This document shows, in pieces, positions 7,536-16,054 of a stretch of DNA of 57,895 bases (position 1 is the stretch's first letter; each line of letters begins with the position of its first letter). The position numbers and the translations under genes are program-made. Source of the stretch: Bacteroidota bacterium. Its GTDB lineage: Bacteria > Bacteroidota > Bacteroidia > Bacteroidales > TTA-H9. The notes under the pieces were generated by a model that saw only the letters and a list, made by a program, of their open reading frames with translations, ran no database searches and was not told where the DNA came from. The stretch covers positions 1 through 57,895 of the forward strand of contig QKGM01000048.1 in NCBI GenBank assembly GCA_003250395.1, given 5' to 3'.

Positions 7536-8873
7536 CTATATCCCGGTTCTGAGCTTAACCTCCAATATCCTTTGTGTATCTGCTGTAACCCTGTAGCGGT
7601 GGTCAATACGCTGGCCAACGATCCAGAGAACATCGCTGCCATTGCAAAGCAACCATGTATCTTCCTTCTGTTGTTGACTAAATTTCTGGTCGATGAAATA
7701 ATCACTTATTTTCTTCGAACCGCGCATTCCCAATGGGTGAATTTTATCACCCTGTTGCCAACGGCGCAGGATCAGCGGATAGCTGATCTGTTCAGCATCG
7801 AGCCATACCAGATCAGATGTCCCCGGTATCTCAGATTCTTTTACATAGTTCAGCCTACGAAAGTTAAGTGGTAAAGGCTCATCTATACCTGTTACCTCAT
7901 CGCCAATCAGGTAATACCTCTCTGAAGATTTTTCACTGCGCGGGATTAGCATCAGTTTTCCTCTTTCGATCCTGGCTTCATACGAGGGCGATAAAAAACG
8001 CTGTCCACCTCTTCCCGATAGATTCTGCTCGATATCGCTGATTACTGATCGATTAAACAGATAAGGCTGAAGAAGTTCAAAAAGCCAGAAACCGATTGGT
8101 GTCATCTTTGAAAGCTCCCCAAGATCAATATACTGATTTCCATTGTTATCAATCCTGATCAACCTGGATCTTTCTTGGTTAATAATAATCCTCAGGGCTT
8201 CACCTGTATCATCAAGATAACTGATGGTCTGGGCCAGCTTTACATTAAAAGAGGGGCTGATCTCTTTAAACAGCGGCAATACAACGTGCCGGATCTTGTT
8301 TCGCAGGTAATGAGTTGTAGCATTGGTGGCATCTTCACGCCACCGGATGTGATGCTTCTCGGCAAAGGTGCTTATCTGATCGCGACTGGCAAATTTCATT
8401 GGCCTGATAATATTTCCCTGACGTAAAGGGATGCCTTGCAGACCTTTTAACCCTGTTCCACGGATTAGATTAATGAAAAATGTTTCAGCATCATCGCCTG
8501 AATGATGAGCTGTCGCTATAAGCTCATATCCCTCTCTCTGACGAACCTCTTCAAACCAGTTGTAACGAAGATTACGGGCTGCCATTTGAGTACTAAGGCC
8601 ATTATCTGATGCGTATTGCCTGGTTGAGAAAGCGATCGTATAAAAAGGACAACCCAACTTGCCAGCCAGTGCTTCAACAAAGCTGGCATCTCCATCAGAG
8701 GCCTCACCTCTCAGCTGGAAATTGCAGTGTAAAATTCCAAAACGAAGTTCAAGCGCATGAAAGAGGTGGGCCATTACAACAGAATCAATTCCCCCGCTCA
8801 CGGCCAGCAACACTTTGTTGTAGCGGTCGAACAGGTTATTTTCATTAACAAAAGCTCGAAATTCCTCAATCAT
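7536..8873 (-). CDS. tilS: tRNA(Ile)-lysidine synthase
   Basis: The 445-residue enzyme attaches lysine to C34 of the CAU-anticodon isoleucine tRNA, changing both its codon and amino-acid identity. The N-terminal PP-loop ATP pyrophosphatase motif SGGIDS lies at residues 26-31, and the HHSGDDAETFFINLIRGTGL region follows near 120-142. The C-terminal TilS domain (WQQGDKIHPLGMRGSKKISDYF region, about 370-430) is present, giving the full-length bacterial form. It is the last of three minus-strand genes (obg, PAP2, tilS): its start is 19 bases from the PAP2 stop. It is essential in most bacteria. Confidence 0.95.
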   Translation of the reverse strand: MIEEFRAFVNENNLFDRYNKVLLAVSGGIDSVVMAHLFHALELRFGILHCNFQLRGEASDGDASFVEALAGKLGCPFYTIAFSTRQYASDNGLSTQMAARNLRYNWFEEVRQREGYELIATAHHSGDDAETFFINLIRGTGLKGLQGIPLRQGNIIRPMKFASRDQISTFAEKHHIRWREDATNATTHYLRNKIRHVVLPLFKEISPSFNVKLAQTISYLDDTGEALRIIINQERSRLIRIDNNGNQYIDLGELSKMTPIGFWLFELLQPYLFNRSVISDIEQNLSGRGGQRFLSPSYEARIERGKLMLIPRSEKSSERYYLIGDEVTGIDEPLPLNFRRLNYVKESEIPGTSDLVWLDAEQISYPLILRRWQQGDKIHPLGMRGSKKISDYFIDQKFSQQQKEDTWLLCNGSDVLWIVGQRIDHRYRVTADTQRILEVKLRTGI

Positions 8874-8892
8874 GATTCAATACTCTGTAAAA

Positions 8893-9477
8893 TCAAATAC
8901 GACGTCGGCGGAAACGAACGTCCCTTGGGAGCCAGAAGGTATATAGTCCGGCTAATACCCATCCGAAAAACGCCCCTAAGAGGCACCCGCCAAGGACATC
9001 ACCAGGGTAGTGCACTCCCAGGTATATCCTGCTGTATGATACCAGAAAAGCCCAGGCAATCAATGCCGGTAACAGGTTTTTATTACGTCGGCGTAATAAC
9101 AATCCTGTAAATAAGGCAATACCTGTTGTATTTGCTGCATGAGAGGAGACGAATCCATAAGCCCCGCCACGATAATCCTTTACCACGTGAATTTCCTTTT
9201 CAATACCGGTTTCGTGTGTAGGCCTTGGTCGCTTAACACTGTTTTTTATCAGAACAGAACCCTGATCTGTAAGCACGATGAGCAACAACACCAACAACAA
9301 TGAACGCCAGACCTGATAACCAAACTCGTTCCACAGCAGATAGACAAGAAAAAGATACAAAGGTATCCAGATTAACTTCGAACTCACCCACCACATTACA
9401 ACATCGGCCCAGGGTGCATGAAAGCCGTTAATGGCCAACAGCAGCCATGTATCTGCATGCAATAACCAGTCTACCAT
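8893..9477 (-). CDS. PAP2-family membrane phosphatase
   Basis: A 194-residue multi-pass membrane protein with the three PAP2 phosphatase motifs: KNSVKRPRP (motif 1), SSHAANT (motif 2, where many members have PSGH) and [13 protein letters not shown] (motif 3). The motif histidines in SSH and GVHYP are present. Such enzymes remove phosphate from lipid pyrophosphates such as undecaprenyl pyrophosphate or from phosphatidic acid at the outer face of the inner membrane; which substrate applies here cannot be told. Its start overlaps the obg stop by 7 bases, so the two are co-transcribed. A second PAP2 protein with the canonical PSGH motif is encoded at 29250-29912. Confidence 0.88.
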   Translation of the reverse strand: MVDWLLHADTWLLLAINGFHAPWADVVMWWVSSKLIWIPLYLFLVYLLWNEFGYQVWRSLLLVLLLIVLTDQGSVLIKNSVKRPRPTHETGIEKEIHVVKDYRGGAYGFVSSHAANTTGIALFTGLLLRRRNKNLLPALIAWAFLVSYSRIYLGVHYPGDVLGGCLLGAFFGWVLAGLYTFWLPRDVRFRRRRI

Positions 9478-10475
9478 TCGTCAGGCTTATTTAGATGTTT
9501 CCATATTAAATCCTTTAACGCGGTGATCCCTTTCTGTGTAACAGAAGAGATAAACACTGCCGGAATTCCTTCCGGAAGGTCAGCCATCATCTGTTCCTGC
9601 ATAATATCATCTAACAAATCACTTTTGGTAACAGCCAGGAGACGAGGTTTATCAAGCAGTTCAGGGTTATACTCTTCCAGTTCACCGAGTAGTATCTGAA
9701 ATTGCTCACGTATACTATCAGCATCTGCCGGAACCATGAACAAGAGTAATGAGTTTCGCTCAATATGTCGCAGAAACCTTATACCAAGGCCTCGTCCCTG
9801 TGAAGCTCCTTCAATGATCCCGGGGATGTCTGCCATTACAAAAGAACGATTATCGCGGTAGAATACCATACCAAGATTGGGTACCAGCGTGGTAAACGGA
9901 TAATCAGCTATTTCTGGTTTTGCCGCCGACACAACAGAGAGAAGGGTTGACTTCCCGGCATTGGGAAATCCAACAAGTCCCACATCTGCTAAAAGTTTAA
10001 GCTCTAAAATAAACCAACCTTCAATACCCGGCTCACCAGGCTGAGCATATCTGGGAGCCTGGTTTGTTGCACTCTTGAAATGATCGTTTCCAAGTCCGCC
10101 ACGGCCTCCCGACAGAAGTATGATCTCCTGTCCGTCTTCAGTTAGCTCACACAATTGCTCTCCGGTTTCAACATCACGGGCCACAGTACCCAATGGCACC
10201 TGAATAACCTGATCCAATCCGGTTGCCCCCGAACGTAAGGCTCCAGATCCCGATTCACCATGTCCGGCACGGATATGCTTGGTGTATTTCAGATGAAGCA
10301 ATGTCCAAAGCTGTTTGTCAGCTTTGAGGATGATATGTCCTCCCCGGCCACCATCGCCACCATCAGGCCCCCCTTTGGGAATAAACTTTTCACGCCTAAA
10401 GTGCATAGAACCGGCACCTCCGTTACCCGATTGCAGAAAAAGCTTTACATAGTCGACGAAGTTGGATGAGGCCAT
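9471..10475 (-). CDS. obg: Obg-family GTPase
   Basis: A 334-residue GTPase that binds the large ribosomal subunit and links ribosome assembly to growth. The glycine-rich Obg domain fills residues ~1-157 (repeated GGxGG patterns). The GTPase domain follows with G1 GFPNAGKST, the DYPFTT switch region, G3 DIPGIIEG, G4 TKSD and G5 ISSV. The C-terminal extra domain of some family members is absent, as is usual in this phylum. It is the first gene of the obg-PAP2-tilS operon and has a textbook promoter immediately upstream. Confidence 0.96.
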   Translation of the reverse strand: MASSNFVDYVKLFLQSGNGGAGSMHFRREKFIPKGGPDGGDGGRGGHIILKADKQLWTLLHLKYTKHIRAGHGESGSGALRSGATGLDQVIQVPLGTVARDVETGEQLCELTEDGQEIILLSGGRGGLGNDHFKSATNQAPRYAQPGEPGIEGWFILELKLLADVGLVGFPNAGKSTLLSVVSAAKPEIADYPFTTLVPNLGMVFYRDNRSFVMADIPGIIEGASQGRGLGIRFLRHIERNSLLLFMVPADADSIREQFQILLGELEEYNPELLDKPRLLAVTKSDLLDDIMQEQMMADLPEGIPAVFISSVTQKGITALKDLIWKHLNKPDEW

Positions 10476-10497
10476 AGAATCAAATTATTAATATCTG

Positions 10498-10527
10498 CAA
10501 AGGTAAGTTAGTTTATCCTTATTACAA
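10498..10527 (-). promoter_or_regulatory. obg operon promoter
   Basis: On the minus strand TTG (complement of 10525-10527) is followed after exactly 19 bases by TACCTTTG (complement of 10498-10505), an ideal Bacteroidota -33/-7 pair 22 bases before the obg start codon. Confidence 0.8.
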
Positions 10528-10529
10528 TT

Positions 10530-10558
10530 AAAAACGGCAGACTCCGCTGAATCTGCCG
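10530..10558 (-). terminator. Terminator of the hpt-adenylate kinase operon
   Basis: Read on the minus strand, CGGCAGA pairs with TCTGCCG around a 10-base loop and is followed by TTTTTAATT. It sits 25 bases after the kinase stop codon and overlaps the obg promoter region. Confidence 0.7.
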
Positions 10559-10583
10559 CTTTATTCTCCATCCTGTGATGTGC

Positions 10584-11753
10584 CTACCTGATGGTTCTGA
10601 ACATCTGATCAACTGTCTCGTATAGTCGCCGGCTTACATCATCACGGGAGCCAATACCATCCACCTTCTGGTACTTACCCTGATTTTTATAATAAGTCTT
10701 TACCAGTGTTGTCTTGGTTTCATATTCTTCGAGCCGGTGCACAATCAAAGCAGGGTCACGGTCGTAGGTACGAGAGGTCTCCATCTTGCCCCTTGCAGCG
10801 AGCCTCTTAAAACACTCCAATGTAGGGACCTTCAGTTCTATGGTCAGGTTTACAGAAGAATTTAACCGGCGCAACAGGCCATCAAGGATATAAGCCTGAA
10901 CAATTGTCCGGGGAAAACCCTTGAAGATAAATCCGTTGGCATTGGGATGCATTTTTATCTCACGCTCTATTAACCGGATGGCAATTTCATCTGGAACAAT
11001 TTCGCCTCGCTCCATGAAAGGAGCTGCCTTTCGTCCAACCTCTGTATCCTGCATTATTTCACGCCGTAACAGCGATCCGGTCGATATGTAGATAAGATTG
11101 TGCTTCTCGGCTAATGTTTTCCCCTGCGTCCCTTTTCCCGAACCCGGAGGCCCGAGCAATACCACATTCATCCATTCCTTCTTCAACGATTGATCGATAG
11201 CCTGGGTCACACGTTCAAAGATGTCATTCACATCACCTGTACCGTCGATTGGGTAAAATTTATCCTTTTCAAGGTAGAACTGGGCGACAGGTTTGGTCTT
11301 ATTTTCGTATTCTTCAAGCCTAACCTTGATAACATCAAGATTATCATCGCTTCTGCCTGACACCTGAGCCCGGTCTAACATCCGTCTTATCAACTCTTCA
11401 CGTGGAACTTCAAGCGCGAGCATACATGAAAGGGTCGAGTTCATCCTCAGCAGCAACCCTTCCAGTATATATGCCTGTACAACAGTACGGGGAAAGCCAT
11501 CAAAAAGGATCCCCCTGGCAGACGGATCAGTTGAAATCCGCTTCTCGATAATCTGAACAATTATATCATCAGGAGCCAATCCCCCTTTCTCAATAATGTC
11601 CTTAGCTTCTAACCCAAGATCAGAACCTTCGGCAATCTCCTGCCTGAGCAGGTCACCAGTGGCCACGTATACCAGATTGTACTTCTCGATCAATAGTTTC
11701 GACTGGGTACCTTTTCCTGCACCCGGTGCCCCGAACAAAGCAACATTCAGCAT
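10584..11753 (-). CDS. adk: Tandem adenylate kinase (two fused kinase domains)
   Basis: A 389-residue protein, twice the usual length, made of two adenylate kinase domains in one frame. Domain 1 (1-194) has P-loop GAPGAGKGT (8-16), ATGDLLR (31-37), DGFPRT (85-90) and a short lid with SGRSDD (132-137). Domain 2 starts at M195 with P-loop GPPGSGKGT (201-209) but reads STGSLLR at 224-230 and KGFPRT at 278-283. Thus the two aspartates that hold Mg-bound water in adenylate kinases (D33 and D84 in E. coli numbering) are Ser and Lys, while both P-loops are intact. Domain 1 is probably the working AMP+ATP kinase; domain 2 may be regulatory or have altered specificity. It follows hpt by 21 bases, forming a purine-salvage operon. 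Confidence 0.92.
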   Translation of the reverse strand: MLNVALFGAPGAGKGTQSKLLIEKYNLVYVATGDLLRQEIAEGSDLGLEAKDIIEKGGLAPDDIIVQIIEKRISTDPSARGILFDGFPRTVVQAYILEGLLLRMNSTLSCMLALEVPREELIRRMLDRAQVSGRSDDNLDVIKVRLEEYENKTKPVAQFYLEKDKFYPIDGTGDVNDIFERVTQAIDQSLKKEWMNVVLLGPPGSGKGTQGKTLAEKHNLIYISTGSLLRREIMQDTEVGRKAAPFMERGEIVPDEIAIRLIEREIKMHPNANGFIFKGFPRTIVQAYILDGLLRRLNSSVNLTIELKVPTLECFKRLAARGKMETSRTYDRDPALIVHRLEEYETKTTLVKTYYKNQGKYQKVDGIGSRDDVSRRLYETVDQMFRTIR

Positions 11754-11774
11754 AACAATATCTTGGTTTAATAA

Positions 11775-12308
11775 TTATACGATCTTATAGATATCGGGAT
11801 AATTGCGCCCATAATCATCGTAATCAAGCCCATATCCAACGATAAAATCGTTGGGAATCTCGAATCCTATGTAGTCGATATTGAACGACTTTTTAAAGGC
11901 ACCCGGCTTAAACAGCAGTGTAGCTATTCTGATATCATTAATTCCCTCCGCTTTCAACCGGTTGATCGTGCTGTCCATTGTAATCCCGCTATCGATGATA
12001 TCTTCAATAATAACCAGAGGCCTGTTTCCCGGGTGACGGTCAAGGCTGATCTTTTCCTTGACCACATGGGTGGTCTGGGTGCCTACGTACGACGATAAAC
12101 GTACAAAAGCAATTTCAGCTGGTATATTTACATACTTCATCAAATCTGAAGCAAACATGAAAGCACCGTTCAGAACCACCACAAACAGAGGATCTTTGCC
12201 ATCCAAATCGGCTGTTATCTTAGCAGCCACTTTTTTTACAGCATCCTGAATCTGGTCGTGTGAAAGATAAAGCGAAAATTCTTTATCTCTGATTTTTAAC
12301 GTTTTCAT
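11775..12308 (-). CDS. hpt: Hypoxanthine phosphoribosyltransferase
   Basis: A 177-residue type I phosphoribosyltransferase that converts hypoxanthine (and guanine) plus PRPP to nucleotides. The PRPP-binding motif VIIEDIIDSGITM lies near residues 97-109, preceded by the VLNGAFMFASDL region (~45-56) and followed by IGFEIPNDFIVGYGLDYDDYGRN near 146-168, which carries the base-binding and flexible segments. Length is typical. It is the first gene of the operon with the tandem adenylate kinase, which would recycle the resulting AMP pool, and it is divergent from purE, giving a purine-themed locus. Confidence 0.94.
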   Translation of the reverse strand: MKTLKIRDKEFSLYLSHDQIQDAVKKVAAKITADLDGKDPLFVVVLNGAFMFASDLMKYVNIPAEIAFVRLSSYVGTQTTHVVKEKISLDRHPGNRPLVIIEDIIDSGITMDSTINRLKAEGINDIRIATLLFKPGAFKKSFNIDYIGFEIPNDFIVGYGLDYDDYGRNYPDIYKIV

Positions 12309-12359
12309 GATATCTCAGGGCATAAAGCCCGGGTTTAATGGTTTATCGGTATTTTTGTA

Positions 12360-12367
12360 CAAACCTA
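12360..12367 (-). promoter_or_regulatory. Possible -7 element for hpt
   Basis: TAGGTTTG on the minus strand matches the Bacteroidota -7 consensus 51 bases upstream of the hpt start. No TTG is found at the right distance, so this is tentative. Confidence 0.35.
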
Positions 12368-12449
12368 AGAAAAATTCGATCGATAAAATAAAACTTTGGC
12401 AATCAAGAGTTGTTCAATTATCCAAATATAAACCGATTTAAATACTTGT

Positions 12450-12965
12450 ATGATTATGAAAGCAAAAGTCAGCCTGATCATGGGCAGTACTTCTGATTAT
12501 CCGGTGATGGAAGATGCAGCAAAATTCCTGGATGAAATGGAGATTCCATTTTCAATCAACGCCTTATCTGCCCACCGTACCCCCGAAATGGTGGAGACCT
12601 TCGCCCGGAATGCCTATGGTGAAGGGATCAGGGTGATTATAGCAGCTGCTGGTATGTCGGCTCATTTACCAGGAGTAATTGCAGCCATGACTCCTGTTCC
12701 TGTAATCGGAGTCCCAATTAATGCTTCCTCACTCGACGGGATGGATGCCATGCTGAGTATTATCCAGATGCCACCGGGAATCCCGGTTGCAACAGTCGGC
12801 ATCAATGCTGCCCGTAATGCTGCCATTCTTGCTGCACAGATTTTGGCAACCTCCGATCAATCCCTCATGGATAAACTTATTACTTTCAAGGAAGAGCTTA
12901 AAAGTAAAATCACCAAAGCCAATGATGATCTGAAAGCCCATCATTTCAAATACAGGGTGGATTAA
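12450..12965 (+). CDS. purE: N5-carboxyaminoimidazole ribonucleotide mutase
   Basis: A 171-residue protein with the PurE fold: MGSTSDYPVM (around 10-19) binds the nucleotide phosphate, SAHRTPEM (around 40-47) carries the catalytic histidine, and AAAGMSAHLPGV (66-77) and GVPINAS follow as usual. It moves the carboxyl group from N5 to C4 in de novo purine synthesis. Two starts are possible (12450 and the ATG at 12456); the second gives the more typical N-terminus MKAKVSLIMGS. It diverges from hpt and ends in a strong terminator, so it appears to be a single-gene unit. Confidence 0.94.
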   Translation: MIMKAKVSLIMGSTSDYPVMEDAAKFLDEMEIPFSINALSAHRTPEMVETFARNAYGEGIRVIIAAAGMSAHLPGVIAAMTPVPVIGVPINASSLDGMDAMLSIIQMPPGIPVATVGINAARNAAILAAQILATSDQSLMDKLITFKEELKSKITKANDDLKAHHFKYRVD

Positions 12966-12993
12966 CAAGAAATGACATCTGTTTTTGATGAAT

Positions 12994-13032
12994 AAAGGGG
13001 ATACGGATTTAACTTCTATCCCCTTTTTTTTC
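12994..13032 (+). terminator. purE terminator
   Basis: AAAGGGGATA (12994-13003) pairs with TATCCCCTTT (13017-13026), and the T tract continues to 13032: a standard factor-independent terminator 29 bases after the stop. From here to the tRNA promoter at 13464 I see no gene or structured element. Confidence 0.9.
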
Positions 13033-13463
13033 ACCAAACCAGTAAAAGAGAGCTGCTTCTCCGTATCAGGGATTCCAGATTAGCCCGGATCAACTTATAA
13101 CCAACTGTTCATCACATTCATCCGATTCTCAATAATTAGCACCATAATCCGGGCAGTATAGTCAGGATATTTCAGTTTCATTATATGGTTAACCAGCTAC
13201 ATAGTGATCTTGCCGAGCTGATGTATTGTTTGATTGGTAACCCGGTTTCTATAAGAAATCAAAAATTGTATCCTGTCTCCGATGCGTCTGTATACTCCCA
13301 CGCGGTATCATCAGTAATAAGACCCTTCTTTTCCTAATTCGCCTGTTTACAGCTGATTTGCATAATAAATATGCAATTTAATAACCATTCATAACAAGGG
13401 AGTTAAAAAAGACCGGGGGTAAAATATCCCGTTTGAATGAAAAATTTTAAACATTTTACGCCT

Positions 13464-13493
13464 TGACCTGCCGAAAAAAAAATCTATCTTTGC
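13464..13493 (+). promoter_or_regulatory. tRNA-Pro promoter
   Basis: TTG at 13464-13466 and TATCTTTG at 13486-13493 with exactly 19 bases between them, an ideal Bacteroidota promoter ending 22 bases before the mature tRNA. Confidence 0.85.
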
Positions 13494-13515
13494 AGTCCTT
13501 TTTTACAGTGGATTA

Positions 13516-13589
13516 CGGGATGTAGCGCAGCTGGCTAGCGCGCCACGTTCGGGACGTGGAGGCCGCTGGTTCGAATCCAGTCATCCCGA
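13516..13589 (+). tRNA. tRNA-Pro (anticodon CGG)
   Basis: A 74-base cloverleaf: acceptor CGGGATG (13516-13522) pairs with CATCCCG (13582-13588), discriminator A at 13589. The anticodon arm is CCACG/CGTGG with loop TTCGGGA, giving anticodon CGG, and the T arm contains GGTTCGAATCC. The 3' CCA is not encoded. It is a single tRNA with its own promoter and terminator. Confidence 0.96.
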
Positions 13590-13599
13590 CTACCCATCC

Positions 13600-13632
13600 A
13601 AAAAGCTGCCATTCAGCATGGCGGCTTTTTTT
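13600..13632 (+). terminator. tRNA-Pro terminator
   Basis: AAAAGCTGCCAT pairs with ATGGCGGCTTTT (one G-T wobble) around TCAGC, and the T run continues. It lies 11 bases after the tRNA. Confidence 0.85.
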
Positions 13633-14287
13633 GTCGTATGAATCACCAAACGATTGATTTATAAATAAGAGACAACAGAAAACCACTTCAAAAAATACAA
13701 TGATCGGGAAACAATACCAACATAATTGAACTCTCGTCAATCACAATACTCTCCCCGATACAGCCAGGGTGTATTAAGAAATGAGAATAACCGTTAATCT
13801 TGTTAAACCCTGTAACCCGTTACCCGCTACAGGGTATACAACATCGGCCTAATTGCTGGGAAGCTCATTGTATTAACGGCACTGTAATGACAAGGTGGCA
13901 ATATGGGTTGTAGGGTCAGTGAATCCATTAACTCCGGTCGGTGAGGCCCAGGAATCCCTGTTAACCAGGTTCCCCTCCCTTTTGAAAACTCACGGGAACT
14001 GACTTAAAGCAAAACGGCCCCTACCAAAATAGTGCCAAAAATTACACATTGTTACCTTGCATTCATATATAAGATAACTAGACGTTACCGTATTCTCAGG
14101 CATTTCATAGTCAAAAGATATCTTTGCTAAAGCTTTGATATGCTTCTGACAGGTCTCAGGTTAAAAAACAGCCTGCAAAAAATTTATAATCAACCAGTTA
14201 AAAATCACATTTTGATAACACTCTATCATAGCAATACTTCAAAAACAGGCAAAAATTTTATCAGGAGAAGAAGATATGGTAACAGAA
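13633..14287. other. Gene-free intergenic stretch
   Basis: About 650 bases without a supportable gene. The only structure seen is a 7-bp inverted repeat, CCCTGTA/TACAGGG, around 13808-13837. Open frames here are short and lack protein-like composition. Confidence 0.5.
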
Positions 14288-15100
14288 TTACACATAATTT
14301 CTTTCAAGCATGGTTGCTACGCTTGCATCAATAAGCTCAGTACGTCTGAGATCATCGAAAAGATTCAGAAGGTCACCGGCCTTGAGCCGCTTTTTTTCAG
14401 CGCCACTGAAATCGAAGGCAACACGGCCATTGTGCATCATGATCAGGCGATCGCCCAGGGCTACCGCCTGCTGCATGGAATGGGTTACCATGAGGGTGGT
14501 AAGATGGTCGCGATAAATGATATCAGCAGTCAATTGGATCACTTTGGCGGCAGTTTTAGGATCTAAGGCAGCCGTATGTTCATCCAGCAGGAGCAATCGG
14601 GGCATCTGCCAGGTAGCCATCAGCAAGGTCAGCGCCTGCCTCTGTCCCCCTGAAAGTTTCCCTATGGGATTGTCGAGGCGTTCCTCAAGGCCCATGTTCA
14701 GCGTTCGGATCCTTTCGTAGAACAGTTTCCGGTTACTCCGGTGCAAGGCCGGGCCGAATCCTCTTGTTTGTCCACGACGGGCAGCAAGCGCAAGATTCTC
14801 GGCTATCGACATATCCGGTGCAGTTCCACTGAACGGATTCTGAAACACCCTGCCAATGAGTGAGGCCCGCTTATGTTCAAGCCAGCGGGTTATATTGATA
14901 CCATCTAGTAAAACTGTACCTGTATCGGGGAAGAAATTTCCAGCTAACCCGTTCAACAGTGTTGATTTACCAGAGCCATTGGTACCGAGTACCACGACAA
15001 AACTACCATCGTTGATTGTCAGGCTGACCTTATCGAGAGCCTTCACCTCGTTTGAGGTTCCCTTACCAAATGTGATACTGAAGTCGGATATTTCAATCAT
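14288..15100 (-). CDS. ABC transporter ATPase (TrpXYZ-like system)
   Basis: A 270-residue ATP-binding subunit. Walker A is GTNGSGKST (about 39-47), the Q-loop is in GRVFQNPFSG, the signature is LSGGQRQAL, Walker B is LLLLDEHTAALD (with H instead of the usual P or A after the catalytic E) and the switch histidine is in VTHSMQQA. It powers import together with the permease encoded three bases upstream in the same operon. The operon order is substrate-binding protein, STAS protein, permease, ATPase. The transporter type matches the TrpX/PF04392 family, several of whose members take up aromatic amino acids; the substrate here is not known. Confidence 0.9.
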   Translation of the reverse strand: MIEISDFSITFGKGTSNEVKALDKVSLTINDGSFVVVLGTNGSGKSTLLNGLAGNFFPDTGTVLLDGINITRWLEHKRASLIGRVFQNPFSGTAPDMSIAENLALAARRGQTRGFGPALHRSNRKLFYERIRTLNMGLEERLDNPIGKLSGGQRQALTLLMATWQMPRLLLLDEHTAALDPKTAAKVIQLTADIIYRDHLTTLMVTHSMQQAVALGDRLIMMHNGRVAFDFSGAEKKRLKAGDLLNLFDDLRRTELIDASVATMLERNYV

Positions 15101-15103
15101 CGT

Positions 15104-16042
15104 TTAAGCAGTTTTTGAATTGGCACGACCTATCCTGATCTTTGTAAGCAGGGCTGGAAGAATTAATGCTATAAAAACAAACACGGCTGTAATGAGTTTC
15201 AGGTCGTTGGGATTCATACCCCATCGGAGCGCAATGGCTACAAGCAATCTGAAAATGACAGAACCCATAATAGCACCGATAATGAGAAATCCGGTACTGC
15301 TTTTGGCTATGAGCGCTTCGCCGATGATGACACTTGCCAGACCCCACACCAACATTCCGATGCCCATCTGTACATCGGCAAACCCCTGATATTGTGCCAG
15401 AAAGGCACCTGACAGTGCGATTAATCCATTTGAAAGCGCAAGCCCTAAAACGATCATCGTTCGTGTATTAACACCCATAGCCCTGATCATCTGATCGTTA
15501 TTACCTGTGGCACGCATAGCGGTTCCCAGGTTCGTCCTGAAAAACAGGAAGAGTAAAAACGCAACCACTGCAACCAACAGGAAAACACAGCATAGTACGG
15601 CCAGATCACCAGCCGGTACCTTCCAGCCGCCCAGACTCAGCAAGCCATCAGATGAAAACAAGAATCGCGAAGTCTTCTCAAAATCAGTAATAAGGGTAGT
15701 CTCGTTGAGTAAAGGGACATTGCTCTTACCCATCACGTGAAGGTTAACGGAGTATAGCGCCGTCATTACCAGAATACCCGACAACAGCCCATTGATGTTA
15801 AACTTTGTATGAAGCAACCCGGTTACTGTTCCAGCCAGCAAACCTCCAGCAAAGGCAACTACTGTGGCTGCCAGAGGAGAAGCTCCGGACGCTATCAGTG
15901 ATGCTGCTATTGCCGCTCCAAAGGTTACAGAACCTTCGGCCGTGATGTCGGGGAAATTGAATATTTTAAAACCAATAAAGATTCCCAGTGCAAGAAGTGC
16001 CAGAATCAACCCGATGGTCAGCGAACCAATTAGTAGAGTCAT
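15104..16042 (-). CDS. ABC transporter permease (TrpXYZ-like system)
   Basis: A 312-residue inner-membrane protein with about eight to nine hydrophobic segments. It has the branched-chain-amino-acid/TrpY permease pattern: an early IFNFPDITAEGSVTFGAA segment (~28-45), a central LFFRTNLGTAMRATGNNDQMIRAMGVNT stretch (the cytoplasmic coupling loop, which contacts the ATPase), and GLIALSGAFLAQYQGFADVQMGIGM further on. It would form the membrane channel of the importer. It starts 12 bases after the STAS gene and ends three bases before the ATPase gene, so all are one transcript. Confidence 0.88.
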   Translation of the reverse strand: MTLLIGSLTIGLILALLALGIFIGFKIFNFPDITAEGSVTFGAAIAASLIASGASPLAATVVAFAGGLLAGTVTGLLHTKFNINGLLSGILVMTALYSVNLHVMGKSNVPLLNETTLITDFEKTSRFLFSSDGLLSLGGWKVPAGDLAVLCCVFLLVAVVAFLLFLFFRTNLGTAMRATGNNDQMIRAMGVNTRTMIVLGLALSNGLIALSGAFLAQYQGFADVQMGIGMLVWGLASVIIGEALIAKSSTGFLIIGAIMGSVIFRLLVAIALRWGMNPNDLKLITAVFVFIALILPALLTKIRIGRANSKTA

Positions 16043-16054
16043 GCCTGTTACAAT

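Noticed and set aside
8757-9110. Plus-strand frame opposite tilS and PAP2
   Set aside because: Antisense to two well-supported genes.
13513-13740. Minus-strand frame across the tRNA with MTGFEPAASTSRTW
   Set aside because: This is the well-known false protein read from a tRNA gene on the wrong strand.
14276-14566. Plus-strand frame opposite the ABC ATPase
   Set aside because: It lies antisense to a gene with all ATPase motifs and has no protein-like features.
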